Assembly (NCBI RefSeq): GCF_037392515.1
Contig: NC_090283.1
Span: 27,420,249-27,484,248, forward strand
Direction: 5' to 3'
Length of the DNA: 64,000 bases
From: Haliotis asinina
Lineage: Eukaryota; Mollusca; Gastropoda; Lepetellida; Haliotidae
How positions within the stretch are numbered: the stretch's first letter is position 1; the number at the start of each line of letters is the position of its first letter. The notes beneath the pieces are model-generated. The model was not told the origin of the DNA. It saw only the letters and a program-made list of their open reading frames with translations, and did not search any database. Positions 22,756 to 37,700 of this stretch are shown in pieces. The translations under genes were made by a program, and so were the position numbers.

Positions 22756-25700
22756 GTAATGGCACTAACCGCATTTGTTAACAAAACTCCTGTGACATTA
22801 TCGCGAAGGCACTTAATATCTGGAATCGATGTTATTGTTTACATGCAACAACTGAGATATTACTGACATTTATGTTCGATATAGATGGAGCAATTAGTTT
22901 GCCATATACTACCCGCATCACGACTGTTATAAACATCATGTCCGTTCGTCCGAGTCAAGTGAAAATCTGGACGGGTTGGTCATATTTTGTTATTGCATAA
23001 ATACTTTGTTCAAGCAATTAGTCCGAAAAGAAGGGCGGACTGGGTTGATGTGAAATATTCATGAAGCGACATCTATATGATTGAATGAATAATGTGTATA
23101 GATGCAGATTTCATAAGTTTGTGGGTATAAACATTCAAATATTAGCAGAGAAAGGTAGCTATTCTCAATATTGAATCACAAGAGATGATTTTATCCTCTG
23201 GTTTTATTGTTCGGCGTGTGTCAACTGAAGAGAGAAGATAGAGACTTAACTGACTGTATAGTCATGGAAAGGAGACATGGCGATATACAATCTTTTGAAA
23301 TCAACGAATTACCGTGTGAACTGCCGGATAAACGTCCATTGTTGGTGGTTTAGAAAAGAATAAACATGAAATGCTTATCCAATATATGCATTGGATATCC
23401 AATGTACTTTAGGTATGATCCTCAAGCTTGCAGTGTTTCGGCGAATTTTTCGGCATCGTTTCGATAACGCTCCTAGTGTTTTGGTCAAATCCAGCTTTCA
23501 AGCGTACACTTCCTTCTGCCCGACAAATAATTGATATAACCGTTAAAACCGAATAAGGCCTGACAGCAACATTTTGGGTTCACACAGAGAGCCATTCTTT
23601 ATGGTAACTACACCATGCTGCATGCTTCCAGTGTCAGTACGTCGAGTGAAGTAGAGGAGAGACAAATAATAATATTGATGCCAATTTAATGGCGGTAACA
23701 TTGTGAATTCATGCCTTCACTTCGCTTAATGTACGGTGTGCGACTTTACAACACGTGTGTAATGACAGACACTGTTAGTGTTGTATCTGGTTCCCAGTTC
23801 TCCTCACACACGACAGACCCTATACCCGTTTACATCATATTAGTAAACGACCGTTTTGACGGAACACTCGGAAACGACCATACTGACGGTACATACTGTT
23901 CCAGATGCGGAACTGGGGCATATGAAACAATGTCTCTCTACCGTGACAGCTTTATTTGTCCCAACTCAGTGGTGTCGGAGCAGCTAAGCGGTTAAGCGTT
24001 CGCTCGTCACACCGAACGTCCGGTTACAGTGTGTGCAGTCGTGATATTTCTGGAATATTGCTAAAAGCGGTGTAAAACTAAACTCACTCACTGTTGTGTT
24101 GCGAATAGAGCCATTACTTATACTTGATACGCCAAAGAGGACGTTTAATCTCCCAGTGTTGAAAAATTGTTTTCCCACGTTGCACTGGGTATTATAGGAA
24201 AAAAGAAGGGTGTATTCAGTTCAGCACAATGTGCCTAAGGGGTTACACTTCTGTATGGCATCTCGGTAGGCTTGCACTATGAAAATTGCACAAATGCTGA
24301 CTTGTACGAAATCCAAACAAGCGCCTGTATGCAGATAGTTAAAACTTCAAAGGCCACTTACGGTAACCCCATCTCGCCCTGCCTCACCCTCTTTGACCAG
24401 TGAGGGTACATGTATATGCAACATCATGGATGTTGGCAATAGAACTAGCATAAAACATCCACATGCCGTCTGTATCTGGGATAGTCTGACCCATTGGGGC
24501 TCTTCATTTACGATATGGCTTTTATAGGTGCTACTAAACTCTAGATGGAGGAAAACCAAGTTCTATGGATAGTCAGCTTCTTTACTACAATGAATGTTTC
24601 GGTGTAGGTACTAACGTGTACATGTAGAACCACACTTCCTTGATAACGATGCTTTTACACCTTCACACCTAAAATGTCTCTCAAAGAAATTAAACCCTAG
24701 ATATTAAACAGCTATGTACTACAACAATAAATACTGGGCAAAAATAGTTAGACATATATGTAAATTTTAAAATTCTGAATAATATTCCTTACCTGACACA
24801 TTGATAAAATATCAATCCTAAAAATACCAATATCCCTAAGTACATCATTGTTACCATCGCCAGATGTACGGTTGATGTACATCTCCCTGCCTACTACTAT
24901 AGTCGCGGTGGAGTTTTTGTCCATGTTTGACGTGGTACCCTTCTCTGTAATAGATTCGGCAAGATTAGATATCAAAGATAGTTAACTCAAGATGCTGCAC
25001 ATAGACGTCAAGTTATTACAGTTATAGTGCAATATCCACGTCATTTCCCCACACTAGATAGCCTTTTTCTGAGTGACTGTGTCACCCTGTATAGATGTGT
25101 GCAAACATGCACTGTAAGACCTTTACGTGGTTCTACGGGATCCCAAGCACAATTACTAAATTGATTTCACATCCTATTGCTAATCAGCATGATTTGAAGT
25201 ATCCCCTCTCAAACACGCACCTACATCGGTTGCTGCATAACGGTTAAATGATGCGTCTAAGCAGTGGAGTTCACACATGTTAGATACGGTACACGGATGT
25301 GAGTAAATGGATGATGATTCGTCATTTCTAGAGACAAAACCCCAGACACCAAGCAGGTGTCACAATAGCAGCTATACGAGCAGTACAATCTCAATAGTAG
25401 TGGCATTTGGCTACATGATCATGACTGATCCTAAAAGATTATCAATGGGTTAGCGTCAGTTTGTTTATTTGTAGTAGTGTTTAGTAACCTAAACTAAACA
25501 ATGTCCAAAATAACACAAACGCCGACTTCATCAGTGTGTCCATTTCTCCATGGACCAGCATTCAATCGACTTTATCGGGTGGTCAGACTCAACATGGTTG
25601 GTCACAGTATCATTGACTGGTCAGTCTGGTCGGAGATCGATAAACTACAGGTGAAAGTCATATTTGAATATTTAAGTGCAAATAAAATCGTTTAAAGAGA

Positions 25701-28700
25701 GCAGTCACGTCTGGTCCCTTTTATATGGATTAGTCCAAAATAGAAAAACGCTCAAAACAAAATCGCTGATGGAGAGCAGCCGTATTTGTCCCTGTGTATA
25801 CCTTACAAAAGTCATGTATTGGTCTGTAACGTTACAACAGACAGTTCTAGGACATGTGAAATGTAAGGTTATAAGTTGACAATGATAAATTGATTACTTC
25901 GACAATAAACTATACTGTATACTTTATGGCAATGACGATATAGAGGTGACAAAAGGTACACTCAGGAGGAGACTGTTCTAGTATGCACAAACACGTGTGT
26001 ATGCTGTCGTGCAGTGAAATAAGGACTCGGAGTTTCCCCATAAACAATCTTTGTTCAGACTCGCATGGTGCGACGAGGAGGACGCCAGGTTCTGTTTATA
26101 TGTGAACATCCGGGTAAGAACTGGTCTTCACCAACCTACGCTAGTCGTTAGCAGGCATGTGCCAAGCCTTCTATCGTGAAAGCCCGACAGGCTGGAAAGC
26201 CTTATATTTACATAGTTCTCAGGGCTTGCCCAACCTTTTCAGCAACATTTATGTGAAAGCCCGTTTTTTTAATAATGGTAGCTGTGCCGCTGGTGAGAGA
26301 GTGACAACATGGGGTAATCAGAGTTCTTGACTTTGTTGATGCATGTCATCTTATCCCAAACACATGGATATTTATTTGGATTGTCTGCCCAGACTGTTAT
26401 TTACAAATGGCCGTCATATAGATGGAATATGGAGTGCGGCTTTAAACAAACAAACAAACAAACAAACAAACAAACAAACACACACACACACACACACACC
26501 AGGTTGTATGGACTGTATAGTGTAACAACCAAATGGTGCTGCTTATTACAGGGCAGTGTGTCACGTTGAAATCAAGTACGGTATTTACGGCCGCCATGAC
26601 CTGTGTTCCGTTACGGGAAGGTGCGAAACTGAGGCCGACCATTTATATTGATTGTGAAAAGCGGAGGAATTATTGGAACAAGCACTGGGTTATTTCTCAG
26701 TGGTTTTGATTTTATGTTTTACCTGTGGCGTGCAATGCATGGTATCAGGTGGCAGTCAATTTGCCCTGGGTCGTTAAAGCGTGTTCCGATTGGCCGAACA
26801 ATTATGTGACTGTTATTAAATGCCATTAGGTATATTTTTTCTCGCTTTTGTATGATTCATTTCCTAGAGCCAGTGAAAGCTGGAATTGTGCCAACGAATA
26901 AAAATATTGAATAATACCATTTATACATTTCAAAGAAAAGTAAACGCGTGTAATTGTATGTTGTCTGGTTGTTCGACTAGTATGAATGATCACAGTATAC
27001 AGAAGGGCGGTGGGGTAGCCTAGTGGTTAAAGCGTCCGCTCGTCACGCCAAAGAGCCGGGTTCAGTTCCCTACATGGGTACAATGTGTGAGCCTGTTTCT
27101 GGTGTCCCCCGCTGGAATTTTCCTGAAAGCGGCGTAAATCCATACTCACTCGGAACCGTTTCATAACCTCCTGTCATAAACTTACTGACTGAGTGAGTGA
27201 GTTCTAGTTTCACGACGGGTTTAGCGATAGTCCAGCAATACCTTGGCAGGGGACAACAGAAAGGGTCTTGTCACATCTTGCCCATAGGAACGCGAACTGA
27301 ATATGAATACAGTCGCGGCTCTACTTATATTGTTTTATGTTGCAGTTTTCTATAGTGTAACAAATAATATACGTGTATGGTGTTGCCAACGTGTCATGAC
27401 AAACGTGGGCAGGCCTGTGTAAGATAGACAAGGAGGGCATGGCCAGGACAGTTGTAGGCTACAGTTGTGTTGGCTTAACTACTATGACATGTTGTCCATA
27501 GGTATTCAAGACCAAGATGTACATATGTAAAAAGGCGAAAACATTACTGGCTTGCTTACTTAACTGCCATTACATGGAGTAAAGGGAAAAAAGTTTCGCG
27601 AATCTGACATAACATTTACAATGTATGGATTCATATTTCGAAAACAGACTTCACTTACAGAACAACGATAAAGTAGATACTATCAGGGGTCATGTTGCAT
27701 GACTAACACATTTGACTGTGAATGCGACACCATGACTTTAAGTCGTTCAGCTGTTGTTCATGTGAAAAGAACTATGTTTGCTTTACACTATTTATTAGAC
27801 ACAGTATTCTAAATCAGGATTATTACATTAAACTATCTGAACTATTTAAGCTCTCACACAAGTAACCAGAGGAACAAAGTTAGACTTTGACCCGTTGTAT
27901 CTCCGACAAGTCAGAAACGATTTTGAAGCCTTTTTTGCAAGTATAAAAATCTATTTTACTAGACTTCTTCACATGGAGTTTCAATCAAAGTGTCGGAAGT
28001 TGATTTCACGAATAAAAATGTATTGATCAGTGGAGACAACGTCACTCCGTTTTATGCGAGGAGAGTCAGTGATACTCTCGAGCACCGAATCATAGTCTTC
28101 TAGCTGTCTGTCCTCCACACATTTCAAGAATCAAACTTGTTATAAATATAAATAATCCCTTCTCAGATTGTGCAATCAAATATGTTTGTTTTATACACAA
28201 AACACCTCCATAAGGATTACTATTTTTAACACGTCAATAAGGGTATTCTCAAAGACAAAACGTTTGAATAATTCAACACATAGTCTACCTGGCGTCAGAT
28301 GTATTATTGGTATTTGTTAGGATTGATTTACAGATAAAGAAATCTGGAATTTGATTTCACTTTGATAACCCAGCGATTAAAGTTATCTGGAAACAAATAT
28401 TGTTGGACATTTTGAGACGGTCCCCAGGAGTTAATCAAAGTCGTGCATCTTCAAGAGTGTACTACTGCACGGGTTGTATTCAGACAGTCATGGTCGTGGT
28501 GAATAGACGCGTAGCGGTGGTATTCTAACAAGCTACTCGAGAACCAGTAGAAAAGCAAAACCCAGACCTCAGTGGGTATAAAAAGCGAACGGAAAACGGA
28601 AGCCATTAATCGATTTACGAACATGGGGCAGTCTAGCGCACGAATCCACTTCCATTAAGGGGATATAACTCCTAATGTAAAGTCCAATATGGGCGCAATT

Positions 28701-31700
28701 AAGCGATTTAACCTCCAGTTAATCTTTAATGTATTGGAGGTTAGAAACTCCGGTTTATGGTATGGTCTTGTGCACCGTAAAAAAGGACTTCTACTTGGCT
28801 TCGTACGAACACTGCCTCAGGGTAAGGAGCAGTGATAGCATTGATCGCATATATTCCTACCAGTGTGATTATGGTAAGCCAAGGCTTGTGTTACAGGGGG
28901 GTGGGGGTGGGGGTGGGGGGCGTGGGTTGGCTTTGCTACAATTGTATATCAGCATAAGATCGTCGATATGGACTTCCTGGATATCACAACACAATACCTG
29001 AGCTTGTGAGCTGAACGTTCCATTGTCGGACTCGTGATTGAGTGAGTTTAGTTTTCCGCCGCTCCCAGCAATATTCCAGCTATGTGACTGTGCATAATCG
29101 ATTTTGGACCAGACTGTCCAGTGATCAACAGCATGAGCATTGATCTGCGAAACTGGGTTACGATGACATGTGTCAACCAAGTCAGCGAGCCTGACCCACA
29201 ACCCCACTCTTACGACAAGCGTAGTCACCTTTTGAGGCAAGCATGGGATGCTGAAGGCCTATTCTACCCCGGATCTGCACTGGTCCCTCGGGCTCCTTAG
29301 TATAAAGTTCCTGGGTTTCACGACACAATACCCGGACTCGTGAGTGAGTGAGTGTGTGAGTTTTACGCCGCACTCAGCAAAATTCCAGCTGTATGGCGGC
29401 GGTCTGTAAATAATCATGTCTGGACTAGTGATCAATAGCAGGAGCATCGATCTACGCAATTGGGAACCTATGGCATGTCAACCAAGTCAGCGAGTCTGAC
29501 CACCCGATCCCGTTAGTCGTGTTCTTAAGACAAGCAGGGTCGCCTTTTTTGGCAAGCATGAGTTGCTGAAAGTCTGTTCTACCCCGGACTTTCACGGGTT
29601 CCCAGACTCGCGAGTATAAAGTTCTAGGATTTCACGAGACTATACCCGGACTCGTGAGTTTTAAGTTTCTGGGTTTCACAACACAATATCCGCTCTTGTG
29701 AGTTTATAGGCCCTGGGTTTCACAACACAGTACCCTCGTTTACGAGTATAAACTTCCCGGGTTTCACAAAATAATAACCGGACTGGTGAGTATAAAGTTC
29801 CTGGGTTTCACTACACAATACCCGCGCATGTGACAGATTGACTCGCTTGAAGTACCAGTTAGCAACTGGAAGAAAGACAGTGCTGCAGTTTCTGGATGGA
29901 GCTGGACATTTAATTAAACTGCAAATAAATTAGATTTGTTGCGAACAATGATATGAACTTAAAGGGATATCTTCAATGACTTGATATAGAATTTGATACA
30001 TATGTGCTTAATCACTTATGGTTTGACGTAACTTGATATGTTCAAGTTTATGATTATATTACATTATTTGATATATGCTTATGTACACATATATATACTA
30101 CCATATATACTATTAACATGGTCAGACCAACTCAAACCGACTCACAAGTTTGTTCCTCATTATTTGGGTTAGTCCATTAAACTACAGTGAACAGCATACA
30201 AATCATATGTTCACTCAAGGGTAAATTTTTTTGGATAACGGTGTGGGCGAAATAGGATGTAGGCGAAATGGGAACAAGCCGGTGAATATATGGTGTCTGG
30301 GTTTTACGACACAATACCCATGTTCCACTACAGTAGTGACACCTGCATGACTTGACATTGCCCCCACCCCACCCCACCCCACCTCTTCCTCCCCCAGCAA
30401 GCCGACGCCATGGTTTAGCTAGACAACTGTTTCATAGCGGCTTTAAATGTGCTCTCCATTCAGGTGTACCCAGACACTGTAGTCTTTGTTTGGAACTAAC
30501 ATAAGAGTCAATTCTGCCCCGCAGGAACAACATGGATGCAGGAAGTCCTGTGGCTGGTGATGAGTGACGGGAATTTTGATTCGGCCTACCAGAAGCCCGT
30601 GTACTTCCGGTCTCCCTTCCTCGAGTTCAAAGACGACGTCCTGAATGAGGTCGGTCTGGAGCTGGCCGATCCGATGCCATCCCCGAGAGTCATCAAGAGC
30701 CATCTTCAGGTGAAACTGATGCCAAGACAAATCAAACAGAAACAGTGCAAGGTAAGGAGTTGAATGAGTGAGTTAGTTGGGTTTTAGCAATATTCCAGCA
30801 TCATTACGGCGGAAAATGCAACGTGAGGAGGATGCGACTAGCTTAATTATAATCATGAAACCAGGCCGAAACATAGTCACACCCATCTGTCAGCCATTAC
30901 TGACGATTTATTGAGTGAATATTGTTTTATACCGCATAAACAACATCCCTGCTATATGAAAGACGACTGTAAATAAGTCAGCCTCTGCCTCACAAACCAG
31001 TGGCTTACCGTGGATTACGTCTGGGACACGACGGCACTCGGTCGCTGTAGGTCACACATTGTGGTCACTAGAGGCAGATTCGTCCTCTTTTCTCAGCTGA
31101 TGGATGCAAAGGTCAGGGCAAAAAATCAATTCCTTATGGCTCAGATATATTTACCTCGTCACAGCTACCTAGCTTTCTGTGATAAGTGGATCAATCACTG
31201 TGTCGAACACTATGACGACTTCCGACTGATCATCTTTGTATATCTTCCCCACCTTCAGCAGGTGTTAGTATTTTATTATAATGTTTGGTTGAAGTAACGG
31301 AGGGTCACTATTTGAGAAAGATTATCGCAAAACATGCCATTTCAGTTATGAATACTGAAAACACTAATTACTTTTTAAGAGTAACAGTTTCAAGAATCTG
31401 GTGACGAAGCAGTAGACCATAAACTGTAATGGCCTGCATTTGGTATACACGTAAATGCATTAAGCTGATAGTACATTCCGCAGTGACATCGTGCATGTTG
31501 GTAAAATCAAACAATTGGTAATAACACCTCACAGTTGATAAGATAGTCATATGTTTGGTAATAACATTGGTAATTACATTTCGTAATAACACCAGACGTC
31601 TGATAATAATATCATACATATGTAAGGAGGTCAAAAAGTTCGTAGAACACACGACCTTAAGTTGTAAAACGCTGATGTATGTCGTATGTCGCTAGTAGTA

Positions 31701-34700
31701 GTACATACACTGATCATTCATGAGATACCTGTTAAAGCTTCAACACCTCGCAGCAAACAGTATCAATATTGAGATAACTGAAGAGAGATAAAACTAAACT
31801 CACTCACTCACTCACTGATCCAGGTCTAACCCTGATGTTCACGGGCCTGTGGCCTAGGGTCTAAACATATTTCCTGAATGTTCTTGTGGTGATACAGAAA
31901 TGTTTCATTGAGTAAGATGTATTTGATAGTCGGCCACTGCACCCTGACAACGTCACGGAGAAATCGATGGACGTCTCCGGTGTATGCCGCATTTCCTTTT
32001 CAAGAACCGCCAGGTTCACAACAGACGTCAGGTCAGACTCCCTGTCCACAGAAATAGACGTCTGGGCCTCCTTACTAAAGGTTGCTCCGTGAAAGGAGCC
32101 CCAGGTTTGTGGTAGATGTCAGGTCTCCAGTAGATTCCCGATCCATTTCTGAACGAAATTAATGACCTGTATGTCATGAACTGACTGTATGTATTGATTA
32201 CTGAAGTCCTACAAATGTATCTTTTGTATGGTTCAAATTTGGGGTTCAATAAAACGGCGAGTTGCAACGGAGTGTAGTAAATGAATAGGCACCATGGCGT
32301 CTGACAGGGTGAAAGTCACTGGAATGCAACTCCAAAGATAGCTTTGTGGTAGTTCAGAGCTATAAGGGTAGTTCAGTTCTGATGTACATACGACTTCATG
32401 CAGATCCTTGAATGAATGCTAGTAAACATATCAACAATTTCCTCACATGTTCATATCACTGTCACGATAGTCTGTTTGCAGTGAAAACGTACAGATGAAT
32501 TTCACTCTAAACAAAATTCTACACAGAAAAACAAAACAAAAGAAAAAAATCGAATAAACTGAAATTTAGATTGCGAATCCTCATAATTGTACCTTGCCAA
32601 CTGCACAATATCGCTTATACTGGTTTGTATTACAATGGAGTAAGCGCAGAAGCGCCGTTAACTCAGACCAGCCCTAGTTGTTATCGGTGTTATATTTATT
32701 GAGCGTACCCCTCCTGTAATACAAACACCGACTGCAGGTGCTATACAGCAGTACAGAGAACAATAGAAAGACAGCAAAAGACGGGTCGTCTCGTAACAAT
32801 GTTGGTCGCAATCTGACTTTCTCATGTCACAACCTATTCATTCCACTCACTCTCGTCGACGACTTTCGAGTCAAAAGGACCTATAGTCATACATTATCCA
32901 AGGTTTTCGAATTTGTTCGTGTTTTCAAAATGATTGTCTTTGTAAAGAGACCCTCAAATCCCTTTGCTTTGCCTTGGGGTTGAATAAATAGCGTTAGTGT
33001 GAGTGAGTTTAGTTTTACGCCGCACCCAGCAATATTCCAGCTATATGGCTGCGGTCTGTAAATAATCGAGTCTGGTGATCAACAACATGAGCATCGATCT
33101 GCGCATTTGGGAACCGATGTGTCAACCAAGACATTAAGCCTTACCAGCCTTTCCTGTTAGTCATCTCTTACGACAAGCATGGGTTATTGAAGACCAATAG
33201 TCTAACCCGGACCTTCACGGGTATAAAATATTCTTAGTCGTCTTTTCACGAAATGACTGAAATTTTTAGTCATTAAGATTTCACGAAATGACTGATTTCA
33301 CAATCTGACTGTAGTATATATATATACAGCTTCATGCAAATCTTTGAATGAATCTATAGATCATAACAGCAACATCCTTATCCGTTTTGGCCTAGTTCGA
33401 AACTTTTTTACTATGTTGTCTTGACCGTTGCTTCCCAGATCGTGGTGCTGTTCCGTAACCCCAAGGACCTGTGTGTGTCGTACTACCACTTCTACAAGTC
33501 CAGCTCTTCATTCGGAAACTTCCAGGGGACGTGGCCCGAGTTCCTCTATATGTTCCTGTCGGGACACGGTGAGTCGGGCACCTTGGTCCACGTTACACAG
33601 GGAGGGATGACACAGTTAATGATCATATACTTTGGGAAGTTTGTTTGTTGTTTTACGCCTCAATGTTCCAGCTATGTGGCTGTGGTCTGTAAATAACCGA
33701 GCCTGAACCAGACTATCGAGTGATCGGCGTCATGAACATCGATCTGCGCAATAGGGATACAATAACATGTGTGGACCAACTTAGTGAAGCCTGACTATCC
33801 GATCCCGTTAGTCACCTCTTACGACAAGCATTTGTTGCTGAAGATGTGAGGGAATGTTTGTCTGCAGTATCCCCCTTATATCAATGCCATATGTTAGTAA
33901 TATAGCTACAGCAAGGCAGACCTGGGAATAAAGTATGGCAGTTTACGTCAAGGGGAATGGTGCCTTGCAGCCACTCACAGTGCCCAACCACGCCACTGTA
34001 GCGATGGGATGCTCTGAACATACTTCAGAATCCAAACTTGATCGAACACTAGTTCTTGTTTGGTGGAGCATTTACAGACCACAGGCAAATACTAGTATAT
34101 TGCTGAATATCGCGTGTATACCAACACAAAAACGCTCCAATAACATTACTGGATATAGCGCAGTTTACGACAGTTCAAAAGGTTAGTTGATGCTACCTTC
34201 AACTACGGTTTGTTAGACCAAGGAGACCGTAACAGGTTAGAGATAATCTACTCGCCTTGTATTCTCCCTGGTTAGACTCCACATGGCAGTGTAACGGATA
34301 ATATTAAAACTGGGATTTGGCGCTGATTGAGTTTGACCTGCCTGTACCTCAACGCATCATCTGAAAGATGGAAGTTCAATGATGTCTGACGCCCTGATAC
34401 GTGAGATGCCATGGCAGGGAAGTTGTAAAATTGAACAATTTAGGGGAAATAACGTGAATTTTTTCAAATACATCACTCACACTCTCTCAGCTGATACAGC
34501 AAATTCATATGTTTCAAAAAGATACATGGCGGTGGAATAGCCCAGTGGTTAAATAGTATGTGTTCGTCACACTGAAGGCCGGGTTCACTATGGTATACCG
34601 TTGAGTAATTCGTGTCTTTAAAAGGTTATGGTAACGTGTGAAACAGTAAGAACTGCCATTTGCTCAGACTGTACAATTAGCCAGATACTTACTCGCTTAT

Positions 34701-37700
34701 GCCTAGACACGGCTCGCTGAGAGGGATTGCAAGTATGAGATAATGTCAATCCAAAATGCGTCTATGACATTATATGGCCGTGCAGGGCAGACGACATAGG
34801 ATCGCATGTCAATATTCGTGGAGCCGTACTAGACGTTATGTCAGTTGTCCAATTCCTCCTGCAAACAAGAGATCTTTCTCCATATCCCAAGCGTAACGCT
34901 CAGTTATCAGTGTCAATTCTCATAATCGAAGGATTCTCACTGAAAGCATTTCACTCTCATATCTCTACTTAGATGTCTGGTTTTGTCGTTAACCCACACT
35001 GCCGCCTGATTGTATGTAGACCATATTCTGAGGAAGCTAAGCATTGTATATAGCACTGTGCATCAGAGTGTCAATCCCCTGAATCACGGATGCCGCCATT
35101 CTCTTTCACTCAGACCTGAATCCCAAGCAGAACCTCACTCTAATTTCAAAAGCACATTGTCTATAATCCTGCCTGGCTGTACCGAATACTCTCTAAACAG
35201 ACCACTAATCCCGCATATCAAATTTCATCAGCAGCGTCACCACATATAACTGTTTAAGTAGCCATTGAATAATTGGTTGAGTGAGTCTGAACTTTTAGCT
35301 GTTTTGAAGAGCATTTCAAATACTTCGCTGCGAGTCAGCTTTACATGGGATGAACTCCCCAAATGATGACGCACTTCACAAGATATGTAACACTTGGGTG
35401 AAACCCACGAGCACGGAACGGTCTCTCGGGTACGGTGTCTCGAATACGGTACCACGGGCACAGTGTCTGGGATACGGTGCCACGGGTACGGTGACATACA
35501 TAGATATACGAAGAACATCGGGATTGACTGCGACCGTAAATTGTGACATGCCTAAGGGTTTCTGCTCTACGCAGTGAATTGGGGAGACAGCACTTCAACG
35601 ATAAAGTTATATAATAACAGTTGTATACGCTTCAGTTTTACACTTGCATATGTGAATCTTTCAGAAGTTTTTTTTTAAAAATAATTCTACACACGTTATT
35701 GATAGGTCTGTCAGTCTGAGGGCAAGTATTATGGTGACTGATTGATTGAGTGTGGTTATAGGCCGCTCAGCAACATCACGCACCAGAAATGACCTTTACG
35801 TATTGTCCTCATGTAGGGAAGCGAGCTCGGGTCTTCGTCGTGACGAGCGAATGTTTTAACAACTGGATTGCCTTGTCTTTGTATTATTATGAAACGTGTG
35901 GTGATATATAGGAGTATTTGTTGTGTATTGCTGTATTTCTGTACAGTGGACCACGGATCATGGTTTGACTTCACGCGGGGATGGTGGCAGGAGCGACACA
36001 ACGCCAATGTTCACATCGTCTTCTACGAGGATATGAAAAAGGTGAGGATAGAAAATGTAGCACTTTAAATTCCGTTCCCTAAAGCTTCGGTTACAGAAAT
36101 TAAATTGGTTGCACGTGGAACGCAGGCAGTTACTTCTCTCTTTTTCACCCAAAGTGAAGTTTGATAATATTCTGCCACTTAATAATCACTTAATCATTAA
36201 TCATTTAGCTGCTGGGAACTGCCATGTAGGGTGTTCATGAGACGTGTTCGTTGTTACAAATACAACTCTTCTATTCGTTTTGAGCCTATTGCATCACGAG
36301 TCTGGGTTTAATCTATGCAACGTATAACAAATGAAAAGCTTATCGTGCAAGAAATGCCATAGCCGTTCTTGAGAGCTCAATCACCTATAACAGATACTGC
36401 TTTTATAGATGGATTGTTTCCTTCTTGAACACCGTTCCGATTCATCATCTATAGAATCGTGAATGTGGCTGTGCCACAAGTGCTTTGGGGATCAGGACCC
36501 TCTGTCCTACAAGACGCGTCTGAATAAGGTATCATTGATGATAGGCGGCGACAATGGATGTGCTGATTATTTATTGTTATCAAAAATGTCGTTTTAGAGC
36601 AATGTGTCTTCAGTACGTTTTCCACGACGTTTAGCCGTGATATTGTCACGCAGATGCTTCGCCGATTAACACAATATTGACTAGTAATGGTCTGTCCATT
36701 TTCCAGGAAGTGTACCAGTAGGATTCTTTGGAATCCAAGAGTACCAAAGTCATCACCATGCAAACAGATTGATCAGAATTTATTGTCTTGGAAGCAGCAT
36801 GTACCCACTGCTTTGCCGGTGTAGCCTATGGTAGCCTAGATGGTCACACTGTTACAACTCTCCAAACAAATGAGTTGGGTCTGCTCCAAAACGACGAAAT
36901 TTCTCATATCAGATAATGAGCCGGGAGTGCTGGTGACCAGGTGCCATAAGCCTTGGAACCCAGAGTACTAAAACCTTTGTCATGGCCTGATAATTCCTCA
37001 GAATATTCTGATCTCTCACATGAGATATGCCTTGTATGTGATCCGTATCACATAATTTATATTACTGAGTGGCGGCAAGTTGTAGTTCTTTCGTGACCTT
37101 GGATCTTTTCTTCCCATCTTGAACCCCGCTGCCCACCACTGTACAGTGGCAGAGGAATCAGGATCATGTTCGCACCATGTCCACATAGATGGTTGTTGGC
37201 GGTAGCCAGTCCTTTTATCTCGAGGGCTTGCGGCACTTCGGTTAACCAGCTCTAGTTATCCCCCGCCGCAACTCGGGGGACTATGTATTCAGCAGCATCT
37301 GCACGTCCGTACGTATGTCCCGTTTCGTGTCAACGCGATATCTCATTAACTGTTGTACCCAGTGTCTTCAAATTTGGCAACAGCCTACATTGGGGGATTG
37401 TGCAGACACTAGTTTAGGTGGCCTTGACCTTATTTTCAAGGTCACCACGACTCTGACCTCTTTTCAAACTCTTGTTAACGCAATATCTCATGCACTGCTG
37501 TACCCAATTTCTTCAATTTTGATGACAGCCGAAGTTGGAGGATTATACAGACAGTTGATTTGGGTAAACTTGATCTTATTTACAATGTGAGCACAACACT
37601 TTGTCCCTTGTTTATCCCGCGCAACGCGTTTTGCGGGGGGTATTAAAATGCACCCCGCCCGTCCGGAGCAGAACTCTGATTGATTGATTGGTCTAGTGGT

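Larger units (their letters stand above)
22756..30524 (+). other. Sulfotransferase intron 1 (7.8 kb)
   Basis: The largest intron in the window. It holds SINE A copies (23963-24095, 27005-27155, 27186-27300), SINE B copies (29036-29275, 29340-29600), a microsatellite (26445-26499), a G-rich run (28898-28920) and a 44-bp repeat array (29296-29835). No extra coding exon or non-coding RNA gene is recognisable. Confidence 0.7.
30752..33438 (+). other. Sulfotransferase intron 2
   Basis: Holds SINE pieces (30763-30825, 30910-30990, a CACTCACTC tail near 31795-31815), a SINE B copy at 32996-33225 and short inverted repeats around 33240-33300 (CACGAAATGACTGA). No further gene seen. Confidence 0.6.

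Noticed and set aside
26327..26642. Open frames with runs of N-K-Q-T or V-C-V-C
   Set aside because: Translation of a microsatellite.
27005..27100. Possible tRNA gene
   Set aside because: Box A and B-like sequences are present but no cloverleaf with anticodon arm forms convincingly, and the segment continues into a SINE body and tail.
31010..31297. 95-residue plus frame in sulfotransferase intron 2
   Set aside because: No family resemblance and no correct splice phase to join exons 2 and 3, which already join seamlessly.
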